Assembly: GCA_009760885.1 (NCBI GenBank)
Contig: CM019719.1
Coordinates: 26,591,084-26,655,083, forward strand
Length of the DNA: 64,000 nt
Source of the DNA: Achatina immaculata
Lineage: Eukaryota; Mollusca; Gastropoda; Stylommatophora; Achatinidae
Direction: 5' to 3'
The notes beneath the pieces are model-generated. The model searched no databases and was not told the DNA's origin. It worked only from the letters and a program-made list of their open reading frames with translations. This document shows, one piece after another, positions 31,862-42,302 of the stretch. The translations under genes and the position numbers were made by a program. The number at the start of each line of letters is the position of its first letter. The first letter of the stretch is position 1.

Positions 31862-32527
31862 CATTCATTCATTCATTCATTTGCGTGTCCCCTGCGGAAC
31901 TTTGCCTCCCAAACAGCACTCCTGTAGGCCTCTCGGTTGTGAGCAAGATGGCCTGCTGCTACTGGATCCATTTGCAGATCGTCAACGATGTCTTGCAGCC
32001 ATCTTCGTTTTGGTCTTCCTCTTTTTCTTTTTCCCATTATGTATCCTTCCAATACGGTCTTCTCTAAATTATCATGACGTTTAATGTGTCCAAAATATTT
32101 CAGTTTTCTCTCTTTAATCCTCTTTACTAGCCAGCTTCTTCAATATTAAGCTCTTGTAGTATAGATATATTTGTTCTTTTTTGTGTCCGCGATATTTGGA
32201 GAACTCGTCTGTAGCATTAAATTCAAAGGCATTTATGTGTTTCTCAGCTGTTTAGTTAAGTGTCCAGGTCTCACAGGCATATGTTGCGATGGGAAAGATG
32301 CATTCCCTTAAAAATCTTATTTTTGTAGTTCTGTCTGTTCCTCTCCACAGATTCTTTATTTGTTTTACTTTCTGAAGAGCGATAGATGTCCTCCTTTTAA
32401 TTTCCCTCATTGTATCTCCATTATTAGTTAGCAGTGATCCAAGATATTAAAAGCTCTCCACTTCTTCCAATTTTTCCTCATTTATATATATTTCAGCTGC
32501 CTTGTTTGTTTTGTCGGTTGTCATTAG
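31862..32527 (-). pseudogene. LINE family C, 5'-truncated copy
   Basis: The minus strand encodes the post-RT part: NEEKLEEVESF, the RRTSI region, TYACETWTLN-like, then LEGYIMGKRKRGRPRRRW-like and the end of the protein, in several frames. The 3' end carries (CATT)n at 31862-31882. Truncated near TTDKTNKAAEI; the catalytic RT domain is absent. Stops and frameshifts make it inactive. Confidence 0.85.
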
Positions 32528-33226
32528 CCGATGTGAATTAGAACAGTTACTTGTTATCATGGAGAAGCGGGATGGAGTCTTGGTCAACTCTGGGTTGGGA
32601 CCCATAACAAGCCAACCATCAGCCCAGCAGAGTATCATTACTTTCTATATTGCATAACTTAACAACCAAACTGCGCTTCTCTTTTCCAGCTGCCACAAAT
32701 GGGACAGCCTTTACTAATCTGAAATGTAGCAATTTTGTAATTAAGACAGTAATTATTCCAATTCATACAGCTTGTTCTGTCTTCCATAGATATTCTCATG
32801 ACTCATTGGTTTCAGCCACACGTTGCAGTTTTCCAAGAGCCAGGATCATTCATCCACGGCTCTAAACGAGCTCCATTGTTTGACTGCAAAGAATTTATTA
32901 CGAGCGTCCTTCCATCTCTAGTTGTAGGATATCGATTCTGTTGTAGTGTACGAGATAGGCTTCCATATTTAGGAGGGCGCCACAGTTTGATATGAGGACG
33001 AACATTTCATTTCCGGTATTCAGCAGTCTGACCCCGCCACTTTATTGAAGTACCAGTCGCCCCGGTAATTCTGGCCCTGGAAAATAGACGGAATTCCACT
33101 TGTTATATTTGATGATATAAATGATATTAAGCAACAAATGATATTGAAAATATAAAGTATGTTAAAGAGCGTTTTGCTTATAATGGCGGCCGTAAATTAT
33201 CTTTGTCGGGGGTTGGCTAAAGTAGA
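32528..33226. other. Spacer, nothing recognised
   Basis: Two overlapping short frames at 32650-32995 have no recognised domain. Confidence 0.4.
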
Positions 33227-33234
33227 TTATAGAG

Positions 33235-33807
33235 CAATGATTTCCAATCTCAGGTCGCGACCCAAATTAGGGTAGCTACATTCTGAGACAGGGCTGCGAG
33301 ATGCTATGGTAAATGTTGGATTTATTACGAAGTGATATTTATTTATAAAAATGTCTAGTGATTATTAGCAAATTTACGTCATGTTAAAACACTGAAATAA
33401 TATTTGTCAACTGGTTGCATTATACATTTTTATGGGCCGTAGGTCACCTAACATCGTCTGTTTATGGTTGCAGTTACCTGTTGTTGATGATCTAGAGTCG
33501 CTCATCATCTACCATTGCTGATCCAGGGTCGCGACTTACCTACCACTGCTGATTTAGGGTCGCGGGTTATCTACCATTGCTGATTTAGCTTCGCTTGTTA
33601 TCTGCCATTGCTGATCTAGGGTCGTTTGTCGTCTACCATTACCGATCAAGGGTCGCTCTTTACCTACCTTTGCTGATCTAGGGTGGCTAGTCACCTACCA
33701 TTACTGATTTAGGGTCGCTCGTGACCAGTCATTGCTGATCTATGGTCGCAGGTCACGTACCACTGTTGGCGTGGGGTCGCACTAAATCAAAAAGATGGAA
33801 ACCACTG
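33235..33807. mobile_element. hAT-type MITE with internal 31-bp tandem array and 8-bp target duplication
   Basis: The left terminus CAATGATTTCCAATCTCAGG, then TCGCGACCC, pairs with the reversed right terminus CAGTGGTTTCCATCTTTTTG, then GTGCGACCCC. Flanks TTATAGAG (33227-33234) and TTGTAGAG (33808-33815) agree at 7 of 8. The interior from about 33484 holds roughly ten copies of a 31-bp unit (TCTACCATTGCTGATCTAGG followed by GTCGC). The repeated GGTCGC matches the motif next to the terminus. No coding capacity. Confidence 0.85.
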
Positions 33808-33815
33808 TTGTAGAG

Positions 33816-34531
33816 TTCTGTGTTAAGGGACTGTTCAGTCAGTATTTGATTCACAATTACACAGCGGTTCAAAAGATGTGAAGGTACTTGATATAGACTT
33901 AGCTTATTTTATGAGAAAAATATCATACTTAGTCTTAGCTGAAAATACATTCGTTGTCTCGAGTTCAGGAAAGTTGAATAAAAACTCTTATACCATAGAG
34001 AGAAAAAAAAAACAACTCTGTGCAAAATTAAGAGGAAAAGATTGCCTCGTTTAAAAGGGCCACTATCTTTACTTGAGAAATAATTCAAAGAGATTACTAT
34101 AAGCAAATACAGGGCTACTTCAGAAAGCCCTGTATTTGCTGTAGTAATCTGAAAAACTAATTTAAATCTATCTGTATATATAGAAACAGAAATGCAACTT
34201 CGTCATCCCAGTCAATAAACTATTTCAACTATGCGCTTGTACGTATCAACAGAAAGTACTAGCACATATGTCCTAGTGGACGTTTAAAATCATAAGCAAG
34301 TTCTCTGCACCTATCAGGATCTATATCTAATCTACACGTGGTCTATCGTCTAAGATACAGGCTGTTTATCTTGGTCTTAATTTTTTTCTCTCCAAACCAT
34401 CTTGTGATCAGTTTTTTTCTTCAACTGATTAATTTGAATCACACGGATTAGAATTTACATAAAATTTTCCATGTAACAAATCCCAGCTGATATAAACTTA
34501 TTTTTCTATGTTGCTGAAAGCCGTCGTTGAC
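33816..34531. other. Spacer, nothing recognised
   Basis: AT-rich. A short inverted pair of ACAGGGCT / AGCCCTGT type lies near 34110-34130. Confidence 0.4.
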
Positions 34532-34538
34532 TTAGTCA

Positions 34539-34839
34539 GTCAGTCATTTGCATGTCCCTTGCGGAACTTTGCCTCCCTAACAGCTCTCCTGTATGCCTCT
34601 CAGTTGTAAGCAAGATGCTCTGTTGCTGATGCGTCCATTCGCAGATCATCAACAATGTCTTGCAGCCATCTTCGCCTTGGTCTTCTTCTCTGTCTTTTTC
34701 CCCATTATGTACCCTTCCAAGACTGTCTTCTCTAAATTCTCATGACGTTTAATACGTCCAAAATATTTACGTTTTCTCTGTTTAATCTTTCTTACTAGCC
34801 AACCTTCGTCAGTATTAAGTTCTTGTAGTACGGATATAT
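34539..34839 (-). pseudogene. LINE family C, short 3' fragment with (CAGT)n tail
   Basis: The minus strand matches the C-terminal region of family C (block around LEKTVLEG and the KRKR-RPRR basic patch). The tail is CAGT-like. TTAGTCA at 34532-34538 and 34840-34846 may be a 7-bp duplication, but it overlaps the tail repeat. Confidence 0.8.
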
Positions 34840-34846
34840 TTAGTCA

Positions 34847-35440
34847 TCTCTTCCAATATTCCTGTCTTCTTAATACACAATTTTCTTCAGTCCTGTTATG
34901 ATTAATGTTTACTCTCGTATAACCGTCTTTCATACAAACTTGTCCCTGAAACTGGCAAAAGAATGGCATTATTTCGGAGCATATGAAGCCTTTTCAAAGT
35001 CTGTCTGAAATCTGGTGATTAAGTTACTGAAATGAATTGTGAGCCACTTCTGTAAAGTTCATCAGCAACTGTGAGTGTTTATTTATTCTGTATTCCGTAG
35101 GGATAAAGTTTATTATCTTCAAGACTCCTATCAATATTCCGCGACGGATACCGAAAGATTGGCTTATTTCATCAATATATTGTCCTGGAGGACGCGAAGC
35201 AATTACTTTTCTCATCTTAAGCATCATCGTTTTTTATTATTTAGTGTACAACGACATTCGCCGTACATTTCACAAGTTGAGGAATACTCGAATCGATCGA
35301 AGCTTTACCGATTGCTTTACCGGTTTCTGTGCAGCATACAGAAGGACGTGAAGCGCTCTCAAGGACCAAATAAGCGAGACGTGGTTTTACACACAGAACA
35401 CTCTTTTCCTGTAGATAACTACAGCCTGTATCTGTTTTCT
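34847..35440. other. Unique region with unassigned open frames
   Basis: A 136-codon plus-strand frame (35075-35485) opposes two minus-strand frames. Its composition is ordinary, not repetitive, but no domain or splice pattern is recognised. Its end runs into the minisatellite. Probably chance. Confidence 0.3.
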
Positions 35441-36005
35441 GTCTCCTGTGACTCTTGTGTTCCTGTGAATGGCACAATGCGGTGAATATTATACCTTTCT
35501 CCCTTGACTCTTGTGTTCCTGTGAATGGCACAATGCGGTGAATATTATACCTTTCTCCCTTGACTCTTGTGTTCCTGTGAATGGCACAATGCGGTGAATA
35601 TTATACCTTTCTCCCTTGACTCTTGTGTTCCTGTGAATGGCACAATGCGGTGAATATTATACCTTTCTCTCTTGACTCTTGTTTTCCTGTGAATGGCACA
35701 ATGCGGTGAATATTATACCTTTCTCCCTTGACTCTTGTGTTCCTGTGAATGGCACAATGCGGTGAATATTATACCTTTCTCCCTTGACTCTTGTGTTCTC
35801 GTGAATGGCACAACACGGTGAATATTATACCTTTCTCCCTCGACCCTTGTGTTCTCGTGAATGGCACAACACGGTGAATATTATACCTTTCTCCCTTGAC
35901 TCTTGTGTTTCCGTGAATGGTACAACACGGTGAATATTATACCTTTCTCCCTTGACTCTTGTGTTCCCGTGAATGGCACAACACGGTGAATATTATATCT
36001 TTCTC
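35441..36005. repeat. 56-bp minisatellite
   Basis: GTGAATGGCACAA recurs every 56 bp from 35465 to 35969, ten copies. The left copies share ATGCGG and TTCCTG; the right ones share CACGGTG and CTCGTG or CCCGTG, so two subtypes form two blocks. Confidence 0.95.
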
Positions 36006-36109
36006 CCACATTATTTACAAACTCCACTTAGTTTAGACAAGGCGAAAGAAAGTTACATAAATTTATTATACGTTCCCATGTTTCCTATTTCATCACTCTT
36101 TTTTTCTGT

Positions 36110-36320
36110 TTTGTTTTGTTAGTCTATTTTGTCTGAACCTGAACTTAAAGAACGGCCATGCTCTGCTGCTGGCCTAGAAAATGGGCCTTCTTGCACTCAG
36201 GGCACTCCTGTATGTACTGGGCCTTTAACTTCAGTGTTGTTTGTACTGCGGTATATGTTGTTGTTGTCTGAAGAAGATACAAGTCGCCGAAATGTTACTT
36301 TTTGTGACTAGTTGCTATGT
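36110..36320 (+). mobile_element. Possible Penelope-like 3' end relic
   Basis: GTCTGAAGAAGATACAAGTC, then GCCGAAATGTT (36268-36298), resembles in layout the GGCTTACGCCGAAACGTC block in the 3' part of the Penelope-like fragment at 50150. No coding homology is present, so this rests on one short motif. Confidence 0.25.
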
Positions 36321-36611
36321 AAAACTTTCTCTGTTTATTTATCCTTAAGGTTACGTAATGTAAAAATGGCTATAGTAATGGAGACCAAAATAAACAAATT
36401 CAAGTGTCATTTGTTTCATACAAGATTATTAAATACAAGTACCATTCTGTTTTCCATAGTTGTGTACGCAATTAACTTTGATCGTGACTCAAGAACGAAC
36501 CCCTTACATTGAAGAACAGGCCCAAGCATGAGTCTAATTCTAAAATCTCACATGTAAACACCGCGTTTCATCACTTTCTCGGCACTCATATAGAAAGATA
36601 AAGATCATGCG

Positions 36612-36926
36612 TACTTCCTTACATACTCTAGCTTCTACACAGCTGTTCTCTCTCACATACTCTAGCTTCTACACAGCTGTTCTCCCTCACATACTCTAGC
36701 TTCTACACAGCTGTTCTCCCTCACATAGTCTAGCTTCTACACAGCTGTTCTCCCTCACATACTCTAGCTTCTACACATCTGTTCTCCCTCACATACTCTA
36801 GCTTCTACACATCTGTTCTCCCTCACATACTCTAGCTTCTACACAGCTGTTCTCCCTCACATACTCTAGCTTCTACACAGCTGTTCTCCCTCACATACTC
36901 TAGCTTCTACACAGCTGTTCTTCCTC
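36612..36926. repeat. 34-bp minisatellite
   Basis: Nine copies of CACATACTCTAGCTTCTACA plus CAGCTGTTCTCCCT. Two consecutive copies share an A-to-C... CACATCTG variant, otherwise nearly uniform. Confidence 0.96.
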
Positions 36927-37313
36927 TAAAAGTCCCGCTGAAAGCCCACTCGCGACTACGTTCAGAAAAAAAAAACAAAACTAGTCACGTGACCAAATGA
37001 CCACCGTTCACATCGTCACTTGCCTAAAAATCTGTTGTAAGGCCCGAACAAACACGCGCACCTAGTGAGCCGTGTACCGCTAAAGCTGTATTTATAATTC
37101 TTGAAAGAGATTTAAGAAGTAAACATCTAGCTTGCCTCCACTAGCACGGAGAACACATCGATCCCTATCCGCTACCCTGTAATGATGTAAAGCAACAGCT
37201 ACTTGGGGGGTAAGTTCCCATGAAAAGGTAGGACATGTCCTCTACTAGCTTTGATTCTCTAACATTGATAAATTCATCATCAATCACGCACGGTCATTCA
37301 CGCTTGAGAGAAC
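36927..37313. other. Spacer, nothing recognised
   Basis: Unique sequence. Confidence 0.4.
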
Positions 37314-37490
37314 ATGATTTTCAAAGCTCGAGAAGTTGAAACATTTGCCTTGTCCATCAAATCAGCTACTGACCTTCATGAAAGCGAGCAGCAGATAATG
37401 AGATCACGCAGATACCATTATCAGCTACCGGCGGCTGACATCAATGACCTAGTTTGTCCCACTTGTAAGGGTAATGAAGACTATGAATGA
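37314..37490 (+). CDS. Small unidentified ORF, 58 codons
   Basis: ATG at 37314 to TGA at 37488. The peptide begins MIFKAREVETFALSIKS, includes HESEQQIMRSRRYHYQ and ends with a CPTC pair (LVCPTCKGNEDYE). It is hydrophilic, not repeat-derived and not like the LINE or hAT proteins here. It could be a last exon, a fragment of an unknown element, or chance. No acceptor site is convincing upstream and no second copy was found. Confidence 0.25.
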   Translation: MIFKAREVETFALSIKSATDLHESEQQIMRSRRYHYQLPAADINDLVCPTCKGNEDYE

Positions 37491-37717
37491 GTAGCACGAA
37501 TCGAGTTAGATACCACAGCAAATCTTATACAAATGATATTACTGAAAATGAGCGAATCTTGATGAATGATTGGCACTGTGGTATAAAATGAAAAAGTCTT
37601 AACAGATAAGATAAAAGTAAAAGATAATAACAGGGAAAAGCCTTCATGAAGTGAGAGAGCCATAAACAACCCCAAAAAATTTAATCTGCTATTTAGATCT
37701 TTTGCTCATACGAATTC

Positions 37718-38262
37718 GGTCTTCTGTTTCTGTTGCTACATCTTTGTTTCTACTAATGTGATCTTCTGTTTCTGTTGCTACATCTTTGTTTCTACTAATG
37801 CGATCTTCTGTTTCTGTTGCTACATCTTTGTTTCTACTAATGTGATCTTCTGTTTCTGTTGCTACATCTTTGTTTCTACTAATGCGATCTTCTGTTTCTG
37901 TTGCTACATCTTTGTTTCTACTAATGCGATCTTCTGTTTCTGTTTGCTACATCTTTGTTTCTACTAATGCGATCTTCTGTTTCTGTTGCTATATCTTTGT
38001 TTCTACTAAAGCGATCTTCTGTTTCTGTTGCTACATCTTTGTTTCTACTAATGCGATCTTCTGTTTCTGTTAACACATCTGTATTTCTACTAATGCAATC
38101 TTCTGTTTCTATTAATACATCCTTATTTCTACTAATGCAATCTTCTGTTTCTGTTAATACATCCTTATTTCTACTGATGCAGTCTTCTGTTTCTGTTAAT
38201 ACATCCTTGTTTCTACTAATGCGGTCTTCTGTTTCTGTTGCTACATCTTTGATTCTACCGAT
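37718..38262. repeat. 42-bp minisatellite
   Basis: About 13 copies of GCGATCTTCTGTTTCTGTTG plus CTACATCTTTGTTTCTACTAAT. Right-hand copies carry TTAATACATCC instead of TTGCTACATC. The period is divisible by three, so phenylalanine- and cysteine-rich frames run through it. Confidence 0.96.
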
Positions 38263-38467
38263 GTCCTATATTTCTATTTCAGCCTTTCATACTTCTATTT
38301 TCTTACTACACCATAAAATCTATTACTGCTGCTCACTTGAGATGTTTGTACAGATGATCCTTTCCCGTTTACAAGATCACCTTTCTTTATTTCTACTTCC
38401 AACATTTCCTAATGCAAAAACCTAAAATTGCCTGTATCTAATTCCCATTTCTCTAACTTGTCTGCAG
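38263..38467. other. Possible intron end before the 38468 exon
   Basis: Ends in a branch-like CTAAC and a pyrimidine-rich ATTTCTCTAACTTGTCTGCAG acceptor at 38467. Confidence 0.4.
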
Positions 38468-38590
38468 GGAGAGGAACTGGTGATCTATGATGCGGGATAT
38501 TAGGATCTGATTTGTGGGATATGGGCCTTGCACTGGGCCTTCTGCTGGCGCCGTTCCTCTTGTCTGCTGTCTATCTTGTCGCGGGTCACG
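38468..38590 (+). CDS. Candidate first coding exon of a secreted or membrane protein
   Basis: An acceptor (TTGTCTGCAG at 38467) and a donor (CACG then GTAAGAG at 38591) bound a 123-bp exon. A stop at 38488 in the same frame is followed by ATG at 38521 (G at -3 and +4), so 38468-38520 would be 5' untranslated. The peptide begins MGLALGLLLAPF and is almost wholly hydrophobic up to the donor: a signal peptide or signal anchor of 23 residues with phase-1 splice. The coding part is distinctly richer in G and C than its surroundings. A seven-codon upstream ORF sits at 38487-38510. The next exon was not found; the gene would run rightwards into the transposon-rich part. No family assignment is possible from this peptide alone. 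Confidence 0.5.
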
Positions 38591-39176
38591 GTAAGAGCTT
38601 ACAAATCTTGGTGTGTGGAGTTCGTGTACGGAACTACTTTACAAGCAGTATATTGACAAGTTTTAAAACACTGGCTATATGTTTTGCATGTGCAGATATA
38701 GTAATAGATAGATAGATACACAGGCCAGACAGATAGATAAACACCAGATTTATGTATAAACAGTGTTTGACGGCAGAGCTGGAAAAAGATCAATCATATT
38801 ATCCAGAAATGTTAAACAAGAGTAAGACATTAGTAAATCTGACTGTAATCTGTAAAGGGCCTAGTCCTGCAGGTAATCATCGGAAGCTGTCTCATTACAC
38901 ATTCGTGTTGGGCCTTTGATATCAGCATGTCCTTCAACGTTTTCAGAGATATGATGCTGTGCTGGTTGTATATTATGAACATGATCTAGCAATTTAGTTG
39001 AGATTTATATCCACTGTCTTTGGCTACACGGAGGTAATTTGTAATTACAAACTTCGTTTGTTGGCAGACAAACCGGTTTCGGATGTAAGGGCTAATTTAT
39101 GGACGTTGTACCCTGAAAACACATCCTAAAAAGCTGTTTATTTACAACAAATACAGCAATGATGTTTCTCTTAGAG
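38591..39176. other. Spacer, possible intron
   Basis: Follows the donor at 38591. A short (GATA)n lies at 38705-38716. No exon recognised. Confidence 0.35.
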
Positions 39177-39423
39177 TAGGAGTACTCACATTTTTTGTAA
39201 GTCGCAGGCCAGTTAGAGAAATGCGAAGCACTTTTATACAATAGACAAGTCTTATATTCCGTCTTTAGGCTGGAATTCAGAAGCAATAGCTAAGGGGGAA
39301 AAACTATTGAGTAAAAACTCTTAAAATCAGCGGCAGCGTTGTTCAATGTACTTTTTTATAAAGAGTTTTTAACCCCCAAAAGATTTGCTGCCATGAGTTC
39401 TTGGATAGCGTCTTTCAACTCAA

Positions 39424-39711
39424 CAAGCCAGGCACTGAATGGAGCCTTCAGGGAGGTAGAAATCAAGGAAGACCAAAAAATTCTTGGAGAAAGGAAATGA
39501 TAAAAGTGCTCAGACACAAGGGATACATATGGAAGGCAGGATACACATGGAAGGCAGGATACACATGGAAGGCAGGATACACATGGAAGGCAGGATACAC
39601 ATGGAAGGCAATGGGGAACAAATCAAAGAACAGGAACGAGTTGAGAAACTTCATCCGTGACCATTACTCCGAAGTGAGTGACGGGATGATGATGATGATG
39701 ATGATGATGAT
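39424..39711 (+). mobile_element. LINE 3' fragment with (GAT)n tail and in-frame 18-bp repeats
   Basis: An open frame of 114 codons (39401-39745 with flanks) reads PGTEWSLQGGRNQGRPKNSW, then five copies of an 18-bp unit giving YTWKAG, then MGNKSKNRNELRNF and, through the tail, a methionine run. The post-RT layout (GR.QGRPK.SWRKE) identifies it. TCTTTCAACTCAA (39411-39423) and TCTTTCTACTCAA (39711-39723) form a duplication with one change. It lies inside the hAT element. Confidence 0.85.
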
Positions 39712-39789
39712 CTTTCTACTCAAAAATTCTCATAAAGATTTATGAACTCTCGACCAACGCACATGTCAGAAGCAGATAATATCAGTGTG

Positions 39790-40798
39790 ATCAGCATCTC
39801 ATTCTTTCTGTAGAAAGTTTTGAAACAGTTGACGTTTTCAAACAAACCCCTTGCTCGGGCGAAATTCTGTGATAACTTTCATGATATTTTTAGAACCAAG
39901 AGATCTGGCATACAAATTTTCCTGGTGAATGATTCAATGGTAGCTGGTAAATCTACTGGTATTTTTTGTTGTTGTTCTTGTTTTAAAACCGCTGCCAACC
40001 TCTCTTTTGTTCAAACTATAAGCTGAGGCACCACCCTTCGTCAACTCTGTCACTTCTCAGACTGAAGTGACAAATATCTATTTGAAGCTTCCAGAATGTC
40101 CGTCCCATTAGTGATTCCTTTCAGCGGACATAATGCTAACAGTTCATCAAATATCTTAAGTCCGTCATCGATCTAAAGAATGAAAATAGCCAGCTGAGGT
40201 GTACTAGTTAAATATGCAATTCCGCTCTGAGTCAATGATTAAGCATACTAGCAACTTTGTTTTCAACATTTCCTCAACATTCAATACTTTGCAACTTTGT
40301 TTTCAACATTTCCTCAACATTCAATACTTTTTCCTCTAATCTCCTTGTCATCATCCTCCAGACAGACATCTTTTGGAAGGCATCAACTGTGTTTGAGAAC
40401 ACAATTTCAGTTGTTGCCACAAAACACTTTTTCACAAATTCTCCATCAGAAACTGGTTTCGAATTTTTTTGCAGTCTTTTGAGCAATGATACAATATAAC
40501 AAGCTCTGACGTAGCTCTCAACATTCTCTGATACTATAGAAAATAAAACCTGACTGCCGCGATTTTAATGGCTTTGTTTTGTTTTGGAAATTGGACACTT
40601 TGCCTGTGCTTACCTGGTTTCATGTTTTGTGTTACAATGTCTTTTCAGATTGTATTCCTAAATGCCAGATATTAATTCCTGGCGTATCAGACAACGGGCT
40701 TTCCATCAGCTTCCGCAAGGAAATATAAATCAGTCAATCTTTCGTTAAAAATGTGAATAATTTCACTGTTAACTTACTTTTTGTTTCTGCCCGACATT
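39790..40798 (-). pseudogene. hAT transposase of the GTF2IRD2/BED zinc-finger type
   Basis: In order on the minus strand: start MSGRNKK near 40798; LTDLYFLAEADGKPVV; a BED finger remnant EYNLKRHCNTKHE; VRACYIVSLLKRLQKNSKP with SDGEFVKKCF; FDELLALCPLKGITNGTDIL; IIHQENLYARSLGSKNIMK. These match, in order, the BED finger, the DUF4371-like region and the following catalytic-domain segments of GTF2IRD2/ZBED5-like proteins, which are domesticated or active hAT transposases in many animals. Frame changes and stops occur between nearly every block. The C-terminal dimerisation region was not found. Coordinates are approximate. Confidence 0.8.
40252..40331. repeat. 40-bp exact tandem duplication
   Basis: GCAACTTTGTTTTCAACATT plus twenty more bases occur twice in succession inside the hAT transposase relic. 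The identity implies a recent event. Confidence 0.95.
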
Positions 40799-41179
40799 TT
40801 GAATTTACAAGTTCACCTTACTGCCCTTACTACGTTTCGTTTTTTTTAAAATAACAAATGCAATTAAAACTTCGCCAACTTTATTGTTACAACATATGTA
40901 AAACAATACAACAACTAAAAGAATTTTTAATGTAAGTCATTATACACAAAGCTATTACACACTTTCTTGATGGTTTCTTGAAAGGTTCAGGATTCGAGAA
41001 CACTTGAAATGGTAAACTAGAAAGTACACGTAAACAATGCAGAGAAACCTAGGAACACTCGCTGAGAATCCGGGCTTTTCTGCTTGAACCTACAGGTAGC
41101 GCAGACGATAGGGGATGTATGGCTAGCTTTCACACCAGTTCATACTGTTAAAATTTAGTTTATAGCTAGTTTGAAATTA

Positions 41180-41226
<47 letters not shown>

Positions 41227-41248
41227 TATATATTATATATATATATAG
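41180..41248. repeat. (TA)n microsatellite
   Basis: Near-pure TA run with two one-base phase slips, within the hAT element. Confidence 0.95.
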
Positions 41249-41514
41249 TTTTTTAATTGGCACGAAATTAATATGATCTTAAAATTTGTACAAAATATTT
41301 TAGGCGCTTCTGTTCGCATGCAACAATTGAAAGTCAAATGGGGTCGCGGCACACGGGTTGAAAAACCCTGGTTTAGTGCATCTAAAAGTTTAAAACTCTA
41401 GTCTGATAACTTGGTCTGATGTAAAGGGAAAAAACTGTGGTAAACGAACTTTATTTTCAAGGTTCTGGCATGCTGTTCTTTATTTCTCAGTTTTCACATC
41501 GCCACAAAATATTT

Positions 41515-41800
41515 CACATCGCTTCTGTCCACAGACATTCCACAACGCATCTGTCCACAGACATTCCACAACGCTTCTGTCCACAGACATTCCACAACGC
41601 TTCTGTCCACAGACATTCCACAACGCTTCTGTCACAAATATTCCATATCGCTTCTGTCACAAGCATTCCACATAGCTTATAATACAAACATGCTACACCT
41701 TTTCTGTCACAAATATTCCACGTCGATTCTGTCATAAACATTCCACATTGCTTATAACACAAAGATTCCACATCTCATCTGTCACAAACATTCTACATTG
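41515..41800. repeat. 26-bp minisatellite
   Basis: CTTCTGTCCACAGACATTCC plus ACAACG repeats every 26 bp from 41522. The right half has a CTGTCACAAACATTCCACAT subtype. About eleven copies. Confidence 0.93.
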
Positions 41801-41988
41801 CGTGCACAGCAGTGTATTATGCACATATATAAGCATGAATAAAAAATCCAAGGACGAAAACTCTCACCTTCCAGTCTCATCCACACTCTCAACAAGAAAG
41901 CAAGGAAGTTTGGTGAGGTTGGGGGGGGGGGCGCGGTGGGGAGAGCACATGAAAGTGGCAGAAAAATTCTAGAATCAAAATCTAGATA
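41801..41988. other. Short spacer with G run
   Basis: Poly-G at about 41920-41931; nothing else seen. Confidence 0.4.
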
Positions 41989-42302
41989 TTTAGATTAGTA
42001 TATAAAGTACTAAACAGGGAATATCTGAGGAAAGGAAATATAGAAAAAAACCTGATTAAATCCCTAAGATTGCGGCATTCATCACTCAGTAGACGTATAG
42101 CGAGAAGGGAAGGGCATGAAAACATCATGCAAACAGGACAGATAAGAGGCAAGGGAAGACCGCGAGAAGAACAGGTTGGCACAGTAAGAAGTCCCTAACT
42201 GGGCTGATGGAAAATATCGAGGAGCGAGATGTATGGAGAAGCAGGACGCCCAAAGTCTATCGTCACGGCACATGCTGCTGATGATGATGATGATGACGAT
42301 GA
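41989..42302 (+). pseudogene. LINE (family B-like) 3' fragment with (GAT)n tail
   Basis: Frames read REYLRKGNIEKN, IARREGHENIMQTGQIRGKG, a GRPREEQ patch and, after a shift, a RHGT-like end followed directly by TGCTGATGATGATGATGATG. The match to family B is in the FIGHAMRREG..NI.TTG.I and RHGT segments, but divergence is much greater than among the 24, 28 and 54 kb copies. Old, inactive. Confidence 0.78.

Larger units (their letters stand above)
39177..41370 (-). mobile_element. Decayed hAT transposon, near complete
   Basis: The left end TAGGAGTACTCACATTTTTT, then GTAAGTCGC, and the reversed right end CAGGGTTTTTCAACCCGTGT, then GCCGCGACCCC, are diverged hAT termini. Flanking TCTTAGAG and GTTTAGTG agree at only 5 of 8 positions. 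The minus strand carries a broken transposase of the GTF2IRD2/BED type (39790-40798). A LINE (39424-39711), a 40-bp tandem duplication (40252-40331) and a TA array (41180-41248) were added later. Confidence 0.72.

Noticed and set aside
35075..35485. 136-codon plus-strand ORF
   Set aside because: Opposed by open frames on the other strand, runs into a minisatellite and has no recognised domain.
35441..38262. Regular direct repeats that could suggest a CRISPR array
   Set aside because: Units are contiguous with no unique spacers between them, no Cas-like genes are present, and the surroundings are eukaryotic.
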